64,000 nucleotides of DNA from Arthrobotrys musiformis (GCA_036971715.1 JAVHJL010000010.1:1116001-1180000), one strand, 5' to 3'; positions 49,229 through 62,288 are shown, counted from the stretch's first letter. Translations and numbers: made by a program. The notes: generated by a model not told the origin, from the sequence alone.

Positions 49229-50043
49229 ATGGAGGGTCTCCGCAACGACGGCCGACGATGGAACGAACTCCGACGCATCCATTGCCAGCTCTCAACGAGC
49301 AGTACCAATGCCGACGGTAGCTCCTACATCGAACAGGGGTTCACGAAGGTCCTATGCAACGTCACCGGACCGGCTGAACCATCCAGTCGCCAGAAGGTCA
49401 AGCAGGATAGTGCGACTGTGACCTGCGAAGTATATTTTGCAGCATTCAGCGGGACGGACAGGATCAAGCGCGGGAGGAATGATAAGTAAGCAAAATTTAT
49501 ACTACTACTCTCTTTTTTATATAAAAATTATTGAGTACTAATGAAACGTTTGATTTGAACAGAAAAGTGCAAGAACTCCAAACGGCAATCCAAAAGACCT
49601 TCTCATCAGTAATCCTCACACATCTATTCTCCCGGTCTGAGATCACAATATCAATCCACATTCTATCACAAGACGGCGGAACTCTAGCAGCATGCATCAA
49701 CGCTGCAACATTAGCCCTAATAGACGCCGGAATCCCACTGAAGGACTACGTCTGCGCCTGCACTGCAGGTCAATCGACTAGTATCTTCGACAACGAAGGT
49801 TCCAGCCCCGATCCCTGGCTGGACGTGAATTATCTCGAAGAAAGCGATATCCCCAGTTTAACCGTGGCTACGGTGGGGGATTCGGAGAAGATTGTGGCGC
49901 TGAGCATGGAGAATAAGGTTAGGATTGAGAGGTTGGAGGCTATGATTGCCGTTGGGATTAGTGGGTGTGCGAAAGTGAGGGGAATTATGGATAGTGAGGT
50001 TAGAAGGCATGGGAAAGAGAAGTTAGAGGCACAGGGGGAGTAG
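49229..50043 (+). CDS. SKI6: Exosome core subunit Rrp41/Ski6
   Basis: Two exons (49229-49485, 49563-50043) give 245 residues, against 246 for yeast Ski6/Rrp41. It has an RNase PH fold throughout: EGLRNDGRRWNELR at the start, ADGSSYIEQG, KVLCNVTGPAEP, VQELQTAIQ, HILSQDGGTLAACINAATLA, LIDAGIPLKDYVCA and IERLEAMIAVGISGC. Rrp41 pairs with Rrp45 in the six-membered ring of the RNA exosome, which channels RNA to Rrp44 for 3'-5' decay and processing in nucleus and cytoplasm; in eukaryotes the ring itself is largely inactive. Exon 1 begins at MEGLR, about ten residues shorter than the yeast N-terminus, so a tiny upstream coding exon is possible but not needed. Confidence 0.95.
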
Positions 50044-53000
50044 ATGCAATCTTTTTTTGGAGGTGTGGTGGATGGGTTACACAGATGTGATTGCCTTCTA
50101 GGATCATCGATCATGCGATGAGAATTGCTGGCGCTTGATGATACACCTAGCTACGAACGGATATGTTCGAAAGGGAGACCTAAGGATGGAGGAAGACTGA
50201 TATCCTTCCGATGGCCTGACGAGCTATATTTCTTTATTTGGGCTCTCGATGTCAGAATTTTTGCATCTAGTCCTGGGTAGCGTGAAGAGCATGAATTGAT
50301 AGATCATATTTTTTTGTTAAAGGATTTAATGCATTTGCTAGCGTATGCATATGCTGCATAGGTTTCAAATTAAAACCTATCAATTGGGTTTCTCGAAGAG
50401 TCAATCTCGAAACAATATAGTCTCCTTACGCGTACATAGTGATCGATAGACCTTGTCGATGTCTCTTCAGCTTTACGGATACATTTCCCATCTAAAATGA
50501 AGTTTTATAATTTATTTTATGTGCTGACAGGAAAGATGTCACAGCTGCCCAAGTCGGGAATGTTTGCATGCATAAAAGACCTTTCAGAGGGGTTTTTTCT
50601 TGTTGGCCCCATGGCAGCTAAACTAGGGTACCCACCGAAACAGAAGCTTCCACGCGGGGCTTCTAGAATGCGGTGCCCTTGGCCATGGCGTTTCGGGGTT
50701 TCTCCACCGTCTGAACTCTTTCTGTGCAATCCCATGTTCAGTGTGCAGTATGGACCCAGAATTAGGCGTCTTTTCCCGAATGCCCATGTAGTTCGAGGAG
50801 TAGGAGCTATTTTTGTGCCTTCTTTGCTACATTTCAGGAGCTTAGCTTGAGCTATTAAGATGGTTTGTGGTGCTGCTTGAATTGATAGACAGACATTGCA
50901 GAATCGGGGCACCTTTGAGGAGCTAGCTGGTCAGAGGGATGCAGTTCTAATACGGGTTTATTATGTGGCATACATATGTAATGTAATGTAAGTACGTTAG
51001 ATCATGACGGACTTGGATACAATGAAAACGGTGGTGGAGGTCTGTTTGGGGTCTGGAGGCGCCTAGGCGTCGGACGATGGTCACCAGACCACTATCTCGA
51101 CGCCGTGGGTCTTTTTCAAAGAGGGGGCCACACCCCTAATAGACTACAGAGAATGGATAAAATAGCCGGGGAAATTTAAAAAACCTGAGGAATTCACGCT
51201 TGTTCCCGCTGGATCGCCCTTTTTGGGGAGTGTTCGACAGAATCAAAAAATTATGATTCAAGATTACCTAGTTTACATTCTTTGCGTTCGGGTATGCAAT
51301 TCCATTGGAATCGATTTTCAAGTTAAACATCATCCGAAACGAAACATTTTTTGGGGGCGATCGCGAGCTGTTGCTGCAGTGTTTTGTCCCTGACTTTGGG
51401 CCCCACCACACTCAGCTCCAAGCTGCCGGGTATCGAACATACCGTGACAGTTATCCTCGCTTTTGTATGCATAGTATTTTGCTTTGGCACAGGCCGCCTT
51501 TGTACTGGCGGTGAACAGCCGTGGAATGCTACTGCAAGCAAGTACTACGGACCTTGGGGCACTTTTACAGGCATGATGATGGGTCCCTTGCACACAACCT
51601 TGCCGTGTATACCCACACATCCATCGAAGCTGTCGCCTGCAGGAAAGGGAAAGAAGAAAAGAAAAAGAAAATTTCGTCCGGTGTCTGTGGGCACTAGCAT
51701 CTGGGGATATATTAAACGGGCTTCTGGATATCTTTGAGCCCGAATACACCATGATCCGATTTTTTTTTTTATAATCGAAACTAAATGATATATCGATATT
51801 GTGTTCATGTTATAACGTTAGAATTACGATCAAGCTCGCATGAGTTATAAGGGGAATCGACTCTAAAAGTTATTTTTCGAATCTTATCGAGGTATAGATC
51901 CATATGCAAATTTAAACAGGTTCCTCGCACGATAGTTCTCAAATTGGAAAGCCGACACGCTGGATTCCTCAGTTCACACGTTATTGATACAAAAAAAAAA
52001 ATAGCGAGCTCGCCACGACGGCGGCAGGAGGAGTATCACATCAGTTTAGCCATGGCTCTGCAGCCCGCAAACTAGCTGATAATAGCCCTGCGGTACACGG
52101 TGGGTGACCTACCAACAGGTACAGGTCCATTCCGGAATTCCCACGCATCCTGTCAGATCGTGTGCTCCAACCGACCGAGGGGAAAGGAAGGGGACGAACC
52201 GATGGCGGCCGCCTATTGATTGGAAGGTGCCTTACTTTAGTTTCGCCTTAACTTTGGGTCGGGTCGACGGGTCCCATCCTGTGTCCACTGTTGCATGTTG
52301 GATCAATTCAATTTTTCATTTTACTTTCTCTCACCAATATCAATTCTGCAAAATGCAAACAATTGTTTTGATAACTATTCATTTTGCGTATGTACATGTG
52401 CATGTTTTATTTTCCGCGAAGTCCTTTTTTTCTTTTCCTCGTTTCTTTTCTGTACCTGACTTGCTTGAATTTTAGCTGGGCACTAGCAACTGGGACTGGC
52501 TTGTTCCTGGTTCCATTTGTCGTCTGTGCGAGAGTTCGGCCTGCAGGTTCCTTCTCCTGCGCCTGCATGCTGGTTTAACTTTGCTAGTTAGTTCGTCCTT
52601 CGTTCGGCTGACTTTATAATTGCTGCTCTATATCAATATTATCCAGAATACAAGCGGCTGCTCTATTGCAATTGCCATGCGATATGGTGATCATTCTTGC
52701 TCTGGTATAGGTGGCCCACACACATGCGCACACCCCTCACAGCATGTATGTGCGCACGTCCGTCCATAGTGTCGGTACTTAGACTGGCCGCTGGTACTCA
52801 CATAGTACCTACATGTTAGCTCTGATGATCCGGAGTATGTACGAGTGGAGAAAGAGGGTTAAACGCCTGACAGTTCCCAGACGCCTGTATCTTGTTTTAG
52901 ATTAATTATTTAATTCTCATTTTTACTTTTTTTTTTTCTCTTTCATGCAATGCTCGAGCGTTCTACGATTGAATTTTCTTTGCAGGTACTGTGAATTAGC

Positions 53001-55511
53001 TGGTTAATTATGATTCTTCGGATTAACTATCTTTCCTCTGAAGGGGACCTCTTCTAACGTCCGGTATCTGATGGAGGCTTTTTTTCTTTTGAAACAAAAC
53101 ATAGCTGTTAAATTCAAAGAGGAGTTACTTGTTCAACTCCAACTCCAGAGGAGATATACTTTGTGATATCTATATCTTCACCCACGCGTGTCTGAGCTAG
53201 TAATCGTCGTTACAGATCATATTTCCCAAGGTATATTCCATCGGACGAAGCTTCAAGGGAGCTAAGAGGTTTCTTTGCCTCCACATTGCATCCAGGTTCA
53301 ACTCGCTGAAACGTATCAGGCAGGCCCCCTTTCAAATATCAAACCAATCTTGCTCCCTACTTAGCTATCGCAACCATTCCGTCATCAAAACGCCAAACCC
53401 ACGAGAGCGGTTCTTTCCCCGGGAGGCTCTAAATTAGGATACAACAAGATAGTTCCGTATCAAAGGTACTGACGCCAACAAGCTGATCCGTGTAGACGTC
53501 TGGGAAAACTTCCCGATTAATTTGCAATTTCGACAAAAAAAGACAGCAGCCACACGTATAAGTGAGGGGATAAAGGCAGTAAAGGCATTATCGGTATACC
53601 GAGAGCTTTCGACGCTACGGCCTTTTCTTGTTCCTTTTCTTTTTTGGCGGACGGCGCACGACACCAGAAACGTGGTAACTTTTTTTCTCGTCTATCGGCA
53701 GGCGGCCTCTTCTCCTTCTCTCTTCTCCCTCCTCTTCTTCTCACTACAAGTTCCTTTTTCTCACATTTTATTTTTCCGGCGGTCGACCCAGTACTTTTGG
53801 TTACTTGCAGCTGCTGCTTGGTGGTTGGCCTCTTCCACTCTCTTCTTCCTTTTTTTTTTTTTTTCTTTCCTTTCACTCACTCACTCGACACTCACTCTCG
53901 CTCCCTTACTTCTCGTTAGTACGTAAGATCTTACGGGAAAGGAATCGCAGAAATTCTTTCAATTACGTTCGCAGAATACTGCGGTCCATATCAGCCCAAT
54001 CAGCCCAGTTGGTTTAGTATATGTAGACCGAAGTTACTGTATTATACAGTACATACGTTGCAATCGACCTCATCTCCAAGCTGTCCAGGTCGAGAAACAA
54101 GCAAAGCTAGGCAGTCGAAACCCTCTCCCGGGCCTTTCCCCCCCAGTTTGCTCAATTCGTCAGCCGCCCCAAGCTCTCGTCTCCTGGGGTTCACCTCGTC
54201 TCACATCCTTCTAGAAAGTCGCTTCGAAGGAAGTAAAACAACCGGCCGGACAAAAAAAATATAATTAACCAAGTTGCGATACATAACATTACTAAGTACT
54301 TTAGCTTGGACGTTCCCACCCCCTTCGAATTCCCTCCCGGACCAACCAATTCTGCATTGACAGAAAAAAAAGAAGGAAAGACCTCTTGTTAATTTCGGAT
54401 CATACGTAACGAGACCTTCGAGACATCATTCATTCATTCGTTCGTTCATCCCGTTCATTCATTCGCCCGTCGAATCACAATATCATATCCCGGAGCTAGC
54501 AGTCTTACTAGGTCCTTTCCTAGCTTCCAGTCCGCAAAACAAAACAGACAGAAAGAAAAGAAAAGAAAAGGGAAAAAAATTGGACGAACCGGGGTCTTTT
54601 TGCATACGGCGGCCCATAACAAATATCCTCACGAGTCCTACCGCTTTTGGCAGAAGGCCTTACTGGATTTAATTTTTCTGAAGTTCGAACGATACCAGTT
54701 CTATATTTCTAAATATTTCGAAACCGGGAAACAAAATGCGACTTGGATTGGATTAGAAACCGAATTTATTCAAGAAGGCAGCTTTTACTATTTTTTGTAT
54801 TTTATTTTTCGACCGTTCCATTTATCGCCTTTCTCGCCCGGACCATTTTACTGCTGTGACCGCCACTTTCTATCCAGAGCTCTCTTCGGCCACTGCACCA
54901 CTCCTCCTACACCACGACCACCACAATCCACCCGCATTATCGTCACCGCCATTGGAACTCTCGCTTGGCTTCGGTACTATCATATACCTCTGAGCCCCGC
55001 AAACTTGCCTGGTAAAGCTTCTCATTCTTTTTTTATATCTATTTTATTATATACGTATCTGTACGGAGTTGTATCTGTTGTATGTCAGGTGGTCGGTCGA
55101 CTAATAGGGAATTTAAGGTTCTGACCAGCTGCAGTCGACTGGAATCAATCCAACCTCATCGTTACCCACCCAAGACCTCGATATCCAGCACAACCGCCGT
55201 CCCTCCCCGTCTCCTACGCGGCAGCTGTTCTTTCCCCCACAACAGAACACCGCTCCCCGTCCCCCCCTCCCTTCCCTCCCCACCACCAACTCCAATCTCC
55301 AACTCCAACCTCCACCACACCACACCACACCACTCCTCCTCCACACCACCACCACCAACCACCACCGCCCAACATTTCCCAAATAACAGCAACCGTGGAG
55401 ACCGTACAAGCATCAGTACGTAGACCTCGAGACGCCCGTCGCCACACATATAACTCCCATCCGTACAAAGCCAAAACCAAGAGGAAAGCTTCAAAGTCTC
55501 CAACCGCAGTC
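50044..55511. other. 5.5-kb gene-free region with long CT-rich leader
   Basis: No supported protein gene. Open frames at 50497-50850, 51351-51737 and 54600-55124 have no domain content, and the last has no ATG. The right part, from about 53.6 to 55.5 kb, is strongly CT-rich with poly-T (near 53846-53866), CATT/CGTT repeats (54428-54466) and CACCA-rich sequence (about 55300-55370). This is typical of fungal promoters and long 5' UTRs and probably belongs to the gene at 55512. No tRNA or 5S rRNA was recognised. Confidence 0.55.
54428..54466. repeat. CATT/CGTT simple repeat
   Basis: Tetranucleotide run of CATT and CGTT units within the CT-rich upstream region of the cNMP-binding F-box gene. Confidence 0.8.
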
Positions 55512-58408
55512 ATGAGGCGGCGAGGTGCTCCCGTAGCACCGACCGCCGGGTCCAGTCCGCTGAGTATACTGCATACCTTTGACCAGGAAATGAACCCTGC
55601 ACGACCCGTCCGGCCGTCACCGCTGACAACACATCAGTCGGGCATGCCGCTGGATTTGCTGGAAAGACTGAGGTCGTTTCCCTTGTTCCAGTCGGCGCCG
55701 GAGGAGTTTTTGGCAGCTATCGCAGCTTCCATCAGGCCTCAGCAGCATGCTCCCAGGGATTATATCCTGACTGAAGGTGATGAAGCTAAGGCAATGTATT
55801 GGCTGGTCCGGGGTGCTGTTGCTGTAACCTCGAGAGACGGCGAGAGTACATATTTTGAACTCAAACCCGGTGCTTTCTTTGGTGAGATCGGTATTCTTAT
55901 GGATATTCCGAGAACGGCGACAATTATCGCGAGGACGAGATGTCTTCTTGTGGTTCTTACCAAAGATGCTTTACGAAGAGAGCTGCCCAAGTTCCCAGAC
56001 GTAGAAAAGTCGATCAGGGAGGAAGCTATGGAGAGATTGGCTATTCTAGAGAAAAAGAAGAGGGAAGGCGTGGGTAAATTGAAGGTTCCCGGAGCCATTG
56101 GGCTAGCACATACCGGTGGTGGCGAGCAATCTATACCAATTGGGGCGTCGATGCTGGCCGCAGAAGGTGGAAGTTCGTCATTTGTGATTTCTGCAGGTGC
56201 CCAGAGAAATACCACGACCGAATCGGTATTGGCTACGGGAGAATTGAATATTCGACAGGTCCTCAAGGAGCTGCCGCTGTTTGCGAACCTTCCGGCCGAG
56301 ATACTACATTTCCTTGGAATGAATGCTACCCCAATGTCTTACCCACCGTTTACGCCCATTGTCCTTCAAAACTCACCCGGAACCGAGATTTTCTTTATAA
56401 TACAAGGAGAAGTCGAGGTTGTCGACCACAGTGCCGAAATATCGTCGGCTGGTAATCACACACCGTCGTTTTCACCGGAGAGTGGGAGGGTAGTGGCTAA
56501 ATTACGGAAGGGGGATCATTTTGGTGAGGTTGCAGGTCTGGGATTGACCACGAAACGTATGGCTACCGTTAGAACTATAAGTTCGGTCGAATGCCTTGTT
56601 ATCGAGGGCAATGTACTGGAAGAGCTCTGGCGAAGATGGAATACGGAGATGAAGCGTGAGGTCGAGGCTACTGCGAGGAGAAGGTTGTCGACTGCGGATT
56701 CAGCTGATACCGACAAGATGGAAGTTGACACACTTTCGGTCGGAGACAGCGGACATTCGACACCGACGTACTCGATTTCTCGTATGGATTTGGCAGACGC
56801 TTCTGCCAAACTGGCGACGCATTTGAAGGACCCCTCCCACGCTGATTCCCCGCTAAAACAGTCTCTTGCTCCACCGAGTTCCGAACAGCCGGAGACGACT
56901 TTCCCTGGTATCAATGTTATTGAGCCGTTGGATCCAGATCCGTTCCTGCCTGCGGACTTTGATGCAATGCGAGCCAAGAGCAGAAGAGGGTCTCTGGCCC
57001 CGCCGCCACCTGCACCGACTGTACCCACTAGCGGAGAATCAAGCATCGAACGACCTATATCACCTTCCCCGAACAAATCCAAGCACCCTACCACACCGCC
57101 AGAGCACTATTCGAGTAATAAGCGTGCTCGGATTGTACAGCGCAGAACGACGCAGTTCAACAAGGGAGCACTCAAAGACGACATCCTACTCAAGATTTTC
57201 GAGTACACGGAGCTTCACGAGTTAATGCGATTACGACAAGTCTCCACGCACTGGTCCAAGCTATTGAATACAAACCGAGATATTCTCCGAGTGCTCGACT
57301 TGAAACCCTATAACCGCGTAGTCACGGATGACATTCTGATCAATTTCATTGTTCCATTTGTTGGATCCCGCCCCGAAATCGTGGATATCAGCAATTGCTA
57401 CCATCTCACCGACGAAGGTTTTACTGTTCTTGCCAACGTCTGCGCTCCCAACGCTAAAATCTGGAAAATGAAAAGCGTCTGGGATATCACGGGCCAAGCT
57501 ATTCTAGAGATGTCTAATAAGGCAAAGGGACTTGAAGAAATCGACCTTAGCAATTGTCGTAAAGTCAGCGATACCCTCCTTGCCAGAGTTACGGGTTGGG
57601 TAGTACCCGAAATGCACCCGATGTACGCACAAATGCAATTCCAGGGTGACCCGGCCAAGGCAAAGCAGCACGAACTTCTCTACCCACCTCCGGGAACTGT
57701 CATCGGTTGCGCAAAGTTGAAGAATATGACGCTCTCATACTGTAAACATGTCACCGACAGGACTATGTCACATTTGGCCGTTCACGCTGCAGCACGCTTG
57801 GAGAAGGTTGACTTGACGCGATGTACGACTATTACAGACCAGGGTTTCCAGCATTGGAGTATTACGCGCTTTCCAAATTTGACGCATTTGTGTCTTGCGG
57901 ATTGTACGTATTTGACCGATAGTGCTATCGTTTTCTTGACGAATGCGGCGAAAGGGTTGAAGGTTCTTGACTTGGTAAGATACAAAAAAATTACAATAAT
58001 CGAAAGTTTGGGGGCTTAGTTTACTGATTGTTTTCAATATAGTCGTTCTGTTGCGCCCTATCGGACACAGCAACCGAAGTCCTTTCATTAGGTTGCCAAT
58101 CCCTCACCTCTCTCAAACTTTCCTTCTGCGGTTCAGCGGTCAGCGATTCCTCGTTGCGAGCGATCAGTCTCCATCTCCTCGAACTTCGCGAGTTATCGGT
58201 CCGTGGGTGTGTTAGAGTCACCGGTGTCGGTGTCGAGGCCGTCGTAGAGGGGTGTACGAAGCTGGAAAGCTTTGATGTGAGCCAGTGCAAAAATCTTACG
58301 AGGTGGTTGGAAGGCGGTGGCGTCGAGAGGTGTAGGAGGATGTGGAGGAGGAATATTAGATTTGATACTGTGGCGAGGAATACGGAGGCTGGGAATAGGA
58401 TGCGGTGA
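55512..58408 (+). CDS. Double cNMP-binding / F-box / LRR protein
   Basis: Two exons (55512-57974, 58043-58408) give 942 residues; the first ATG is at 55512. Cyclic-nucleotide-binding domain 1 spans about 49-165 (LRSFPLFQSAPEEF, then FFGEIGILMDIPRTATI) and keeps the Glu and Arg of the phosphate-binding cassette. Domain 2 spans about 254-375 (LPLFANLPAEILHF, then HFGEVAGLGLTTKRMATV), also with Glu and an Arg. After a disordered Ser/Pro linker with KRARIVQRR comes an F-box (about 553-590, LKDDILLKIFEYTELHELMRL). Cys-type leucine-rich repeats follow to the end (LEEIDLSNCRKVSD, LEKVDLTRCTTITD, LTHLCLADCTYLTD). The architecture suggests an SCF substrate receptor controlled by cAMP, cGMP or another nucleotide. 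It is known in filamentous fungi as a domain combination, but I know of no established function. Confidence 0.92.
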
Positions 58409-59485
58409 GTCCCTTTCTTTTCTTGAAAGGGTTTTGAGTAAGAGTTAAAGCTGGGTGGAATCCTTTCTTTTGGGGAAAATATTTTATACATGACGGTATA
58501 TATGGATGGATATTGAAGAGGAGTTTGATGGTATTAAGCAGCGTCGTGGGTATATATACACATACATACCTCCCTTTTTTATCACTTTTTCCTCCCGGGT
58601 GCGAGTTCTATATTATTTATCCTTCTCTGTACTTATTTACTCTATTCTTTTTTTTCTTTCATTTTTTTTTCATGTTTTACCTCTCTTGTCTACTATACGT
58701 TGAGAATACTTTCGGCGATAGGGTTGTCTTTGTATGTCTGCTTTCACTTCTTTTTATATCTTTGTGTTTATTTATACCTGCGAGGGCGTCTGCGATTGTT
58801 TTCTTATCTTTTTTTGGCCTTTTCTTCGTTTTTATACTTTATGTATGATGTCCTTAAGGCCTTTTTCCTATTATCTTTTAAATTAACGTGGCTGTTTTTT
58901 ATGAGATTTCGGATAGTAGTTTTGTAGATATACCCATTTTCCTTTATTCTTTCTAATTTCTCCTTCTACGATATTTGTTTTTCGAGGGTATGTTACGTCC
59001 CTCCTCGTTGTTGTTTATAGAAGGGTGGCATTGGGCTGTTTCCACGATGAATTGAATGCTTAAGATCTTACGATAGCGCTGTTGATGTGATATGTTTCTA
59101 GTGAATTATGCGCGTGGTATCATGAGTTTACGAGTGTCATGGAAATTGTGGTTTTTTTTTGATCTCAATACGCAACTGAATTGTAATAAAGCCGCCTTGC
59201 TAGTAAAAAATGTCAAGGTGAATTTTTTCAACATAACTTTCGTAAGGGTTCACAAATGGAATGAATGCAATACGGGAAACCCATCAAGTTCCTGATCAAC
59301 CAAAGGTTCAAACAGGCTTCGTCGACAGAGTAAATAAAAGGAACTTCATCTTCCCCTCGTCTTTTCTTTTTTTCAGATTTTGGATTTTTTTTTTTTTTTT
59401 GTGGTATTCGTATCGTATCGTGTTATTTACGTTCCCTCCCGTTTCTCATCCTCGTGTCTACTGATCGGAACGGGTGTTTTGGGTT
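58409..59485. other. Convergent 3' intergenic region
   Basis: About 1.1 kb between the convergent cNMP/F-box gene and STI1. It is very T-rich on the plus strand, with several long T runs (for example near 59387-59400). It should hold both 3' UTRs. No gene seen. Confidence 0.6.
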
Positions 59486-61721
59486 CTACCTCCCCAATCT
59501 GATGACACCGGCTGCGATCAGTTTCTGGATCTTTGTTCTGACTGTTGGGTTCCTCATGTGTTCTTGCAATGCCATTGGATCGCTCTTTGCTTGATTCAGG
59601 ATGGTTTGCATGATTGGGTCGGAGATGATGGAGACGATCTTTGAAGGGCTTTGTTAGTGTGGAGTTTTCATGGTTTGGGAAGGGATGGTGGTTTACCTCT
59701 GGATCTCTTTGGATTCTTTCCCTGGCTTGTTCCTCTGTCTCGTTTTCATGTGCGGTGTACATGGTCGACATGGTCTTCTGGCTCAATTCCTCGATTTCCC
59801 TGGTGTGCTTCAAGTCCTTATCCGCAGCGGTGGCGGCAGCCAAAGCATCCAAGACCTTATTGTAGTCCTTCAATCCGAAGTAACCCTGCGCCAGTCTGAT
59901 ATGTGCCCTCATGAATCCCGGATCCAAATCGATAGCCTTCCTGCAATCATCGATCGAACTGGGGAAGCTCATCAGCTTTTGCAAAGCCGCGGCGCGGTTG
60001 GTGTAACCCCTAGCGTCATCCGGGGCGCGTTTGATCATTTCGGAGTACGCCTCCACGGCACCGGGCCAGTCTGCGTTTTTGAATTTCTCGTTGCCTTCCA
60101 GACGGGCTTCTTCGGCCTTTTCGGGGGAGATGTAGGCTTCCTTTTCGGTTTTGATTTTGAGTTTTTCGGCGGCGCGGAGTTTGGTTAGGACATCTGGGGT
60201 GCGGTGTTCGGTTAGGGATCTTTGGAAGTATTCGATGGCCTTTGGGAGGTCGTTGAGTTTTTGGTAGGCGGTACCGATGCGGCCGTAGGCCCTTTTTTTG
60301 GTGGTTAGTATTTGGGTATATGGGATTATGGGATGGAACGTACTTTGCGATCAACTTGAAGTCTGCGTAGACCTCTCGTCCTTCGGTGATAGCCTTCTCG
60401 CACTCAGCGATGCAGCCTTCGTAATCGCCAGCCTCGAATTTAGCGGCAGCCAAGTTGTTGAGGTATGTGATGTCCTTGTGGAGTTCCCAGGCTTTGTTGT
60501 AGTGTTCGATGGCGACGGGGAAGTTTCGCTTCTTGTAGGCGTCGTTTCCGAGGGCCTTTTCCTTGTCGGCTGCTTCCTTTGCTTCACGCTTGGCGATGGC
60601 TTCTAGGTCTTCGGGTTCTGGGGTTGGCTCCTTTGCTGGTGGTGGTGGGGTTTTGGCGCGGGGTGGTGGTGGGGCTTCGTACATCGGGGTGTCTTCCTCT
60701 GCGGCTGAGGGGCCACCGGGTTTTTGGTCTGGGATTCCGAGGATTGCGGCGAGGATTGTCATCATTTGGGGGTCGCCGAGGACGCTGTGACATAATGTTA
60801 GCATTTCGTCTTTATATATGAATATTGGATGGAAAGGGGAGGTCAATACCTCGAGATATCAGTTGGATTCGACTTCAATTTCTGTAATTTGGCAAGAACT
60901 TCGGGATCCTGGACGAGATCTCTGGTCTTTGGATTGGCAGCGAGTTTAGGAATGAGCATTGGATCACCGAAGAGCGAATCCAGACCCATTCCACCGGGGC
61001 CACCGCCGGGTGGACCTCGAACACCGTCACGTTCTTGTTCTCGGCGGATGGCCTCGTGGACGGAGTTTAGACCTTGCTTGGCGGTGGCATTGTTGGCATC
61101 GAGTTTTAGGGCTTCTTCGTAGGCATCGATGGCTCCGACTAAGGAATCCATATGTTAACGTTTGAATAGCTGGATCAGTAGGGCTTTGAAATACGTACTT
61201 AGGTCGCCAGTGCCGTGGAGGGCGGCACCCTTTCGGGACCAGCCTTTGCTCCAATCTGGTTTGATTTCTAAAGGATAGACCATTAGTATATATAATTCAC
61301 GGATAGTATCGATAGAAGGAAGAAGAAAGGAAAAATAGTAAATAAAGGATATATGAATGTCGTACCGGTACACTTTGTAGCATCCTTGAGTGCCTCTTCA
61401 AAATCCTTTAGGGAAGCATGGGAGCCGGATCGGTTGGAGAAGAGGACATGATTTGTAGGATCGAGTTCGATGGCTTGTGTGAAGAAATCACTGGACAGGG
61501 GTTCTTGTTAGAAAGATTCGTCGATATTGAGATATCTGATGTGGGTGACGTTGGTGGTGGTTGTGAAGGTGTGTGTAACGTTACGTACATGGCTTTCGGG
61601 AAGTCTTTGGCTGAGAAGGCGGCATTGCCTTGAGCTTTCAACTGCGATAAACCGTTAGACCAAAACGACACCCAAATGCCCAAGGAGAGTCGCATTAGAG
61701 GATACGTACAGCGTCAGCCAT
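59486..61721 (-). CDS. STI1: Hsp70/Hsp90 organising co-chaperone Sti1 (HOP)
   Basis: Eight exons: 61721-61710, 61641-61589, 61490-61366, 61267-61199, 61138-60850, 60784-60344, 60291-59697, 59638-59486; 578 residues (yeast 589). Exon 1 is only 12 bases (MADA). TPR1 (ALKAQGNAAFSAKDFPKAI to about residue 115) binds Hsp70. A GGGPGGMGLDSLFGDP segment leads to the DP1 domain. A Pro-rich linker with EAPPPPRAKTPPPPAK follows. TPR2A (KEKALGNDAYKKRNF) and TPR2B (EARLEGNEKFKNADWPGAV) bind Hsp90 and Hsp70. DP2 at the end contains ISDPIMQTILNQAKSDP and finishes in AAGVIRLGR. Cytosolic Sti1 passes clients from Hsp70 to Hsp90. A possible heat-shock element lies about 215 bp upstream. Confidence 0.96.
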
Positions 61722-62288
61722 AGCGGGCTATGTGATGATGATAGTGGCGATGATTCTTCTCTAGTATTTGTGAGGAGACGGTGGTGGTTGTGGTGGTGGT
61801 GATGATGGAGGTAGAATGGTGGTGGTGGGGTTCGCGTAGGTATAAAATGGGATCGCGGGGATGTTGTCTGTGTTATATTTTGTCTGTTGAGTTTTGCGCC
61901 CCACGTAACAGTAACGCTGGAATTCAAGGTATCTAGAAGATTCGATGCCCACAACGCCACCTTCGGATCCTTATTCCTTTCTTTTTTTTTGATTTTTTTT
62001 TTTTTTTGATTTCAATTGATAGATAGTATCTTACACGGAAGGGAAATATATTAAAAGTGTGTTTCTTTATAGGGGAAATACTATAAAAAGCAGGAAAGAC
62101 AGCTATCTCGAGGGGAAAAGGCGGATAAACGGAAAAGACAGGAGAAGCAATACAGCAATAGCGGGGCAACTACGCTAAAAAGGTCGACTTCTAAAGACGG
62201 ATATCGATATGGATATCGATATCCGGACTATTCACCAGCAATCATTATAAACACCATCCTTATCGCAGTCGCGGTTGTTGTCGACTGG
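61722..62288. other. STI1 promoter and MsrA 3' region
   Basis: This region contains GGTGGTGGTGAT-type simple sequence just upstream of the STI1 ATG (61785-61830, in the leader), a poly-T/poly-A tract near 61981-62010, and GATATCGATATGGATATCGATATC, a near-palindromic word near 62199-62222. No gene seen. Confidence 0.6.
61935..61944. promoter_or_regulatory. Possible heat-shock element upstream of STI1
   Basis: The word aGAAgaTTCg fits two inverted nGAAn units, the minimum for Hsf1 binding. It lies about 215 bases upstream of the STI1 ATG; STI1 is heat-shock induced in yeast. A third unit in phase is not obvious, and such words occur by chance, so this is weak. Confidence 0.25.

Noticed and set aside
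50497..50850. 117-codon plus-strand frame after RRP41
   Set aside because: An antisense frame of similar length overlaps it and no domain is visible.
54000..54016. AGCCCAGTTGGTTTA, similar to a tRNA A box
   Set aside because: No GGTTCGA-type B box downstream and no cloverleaf.
54600..55124. 174-codon plus-strand frame upstream of the cNMP/F-box gene
   Set aside because: It starts with TTG and has no ATG; the content is a translated CT-rich leader.
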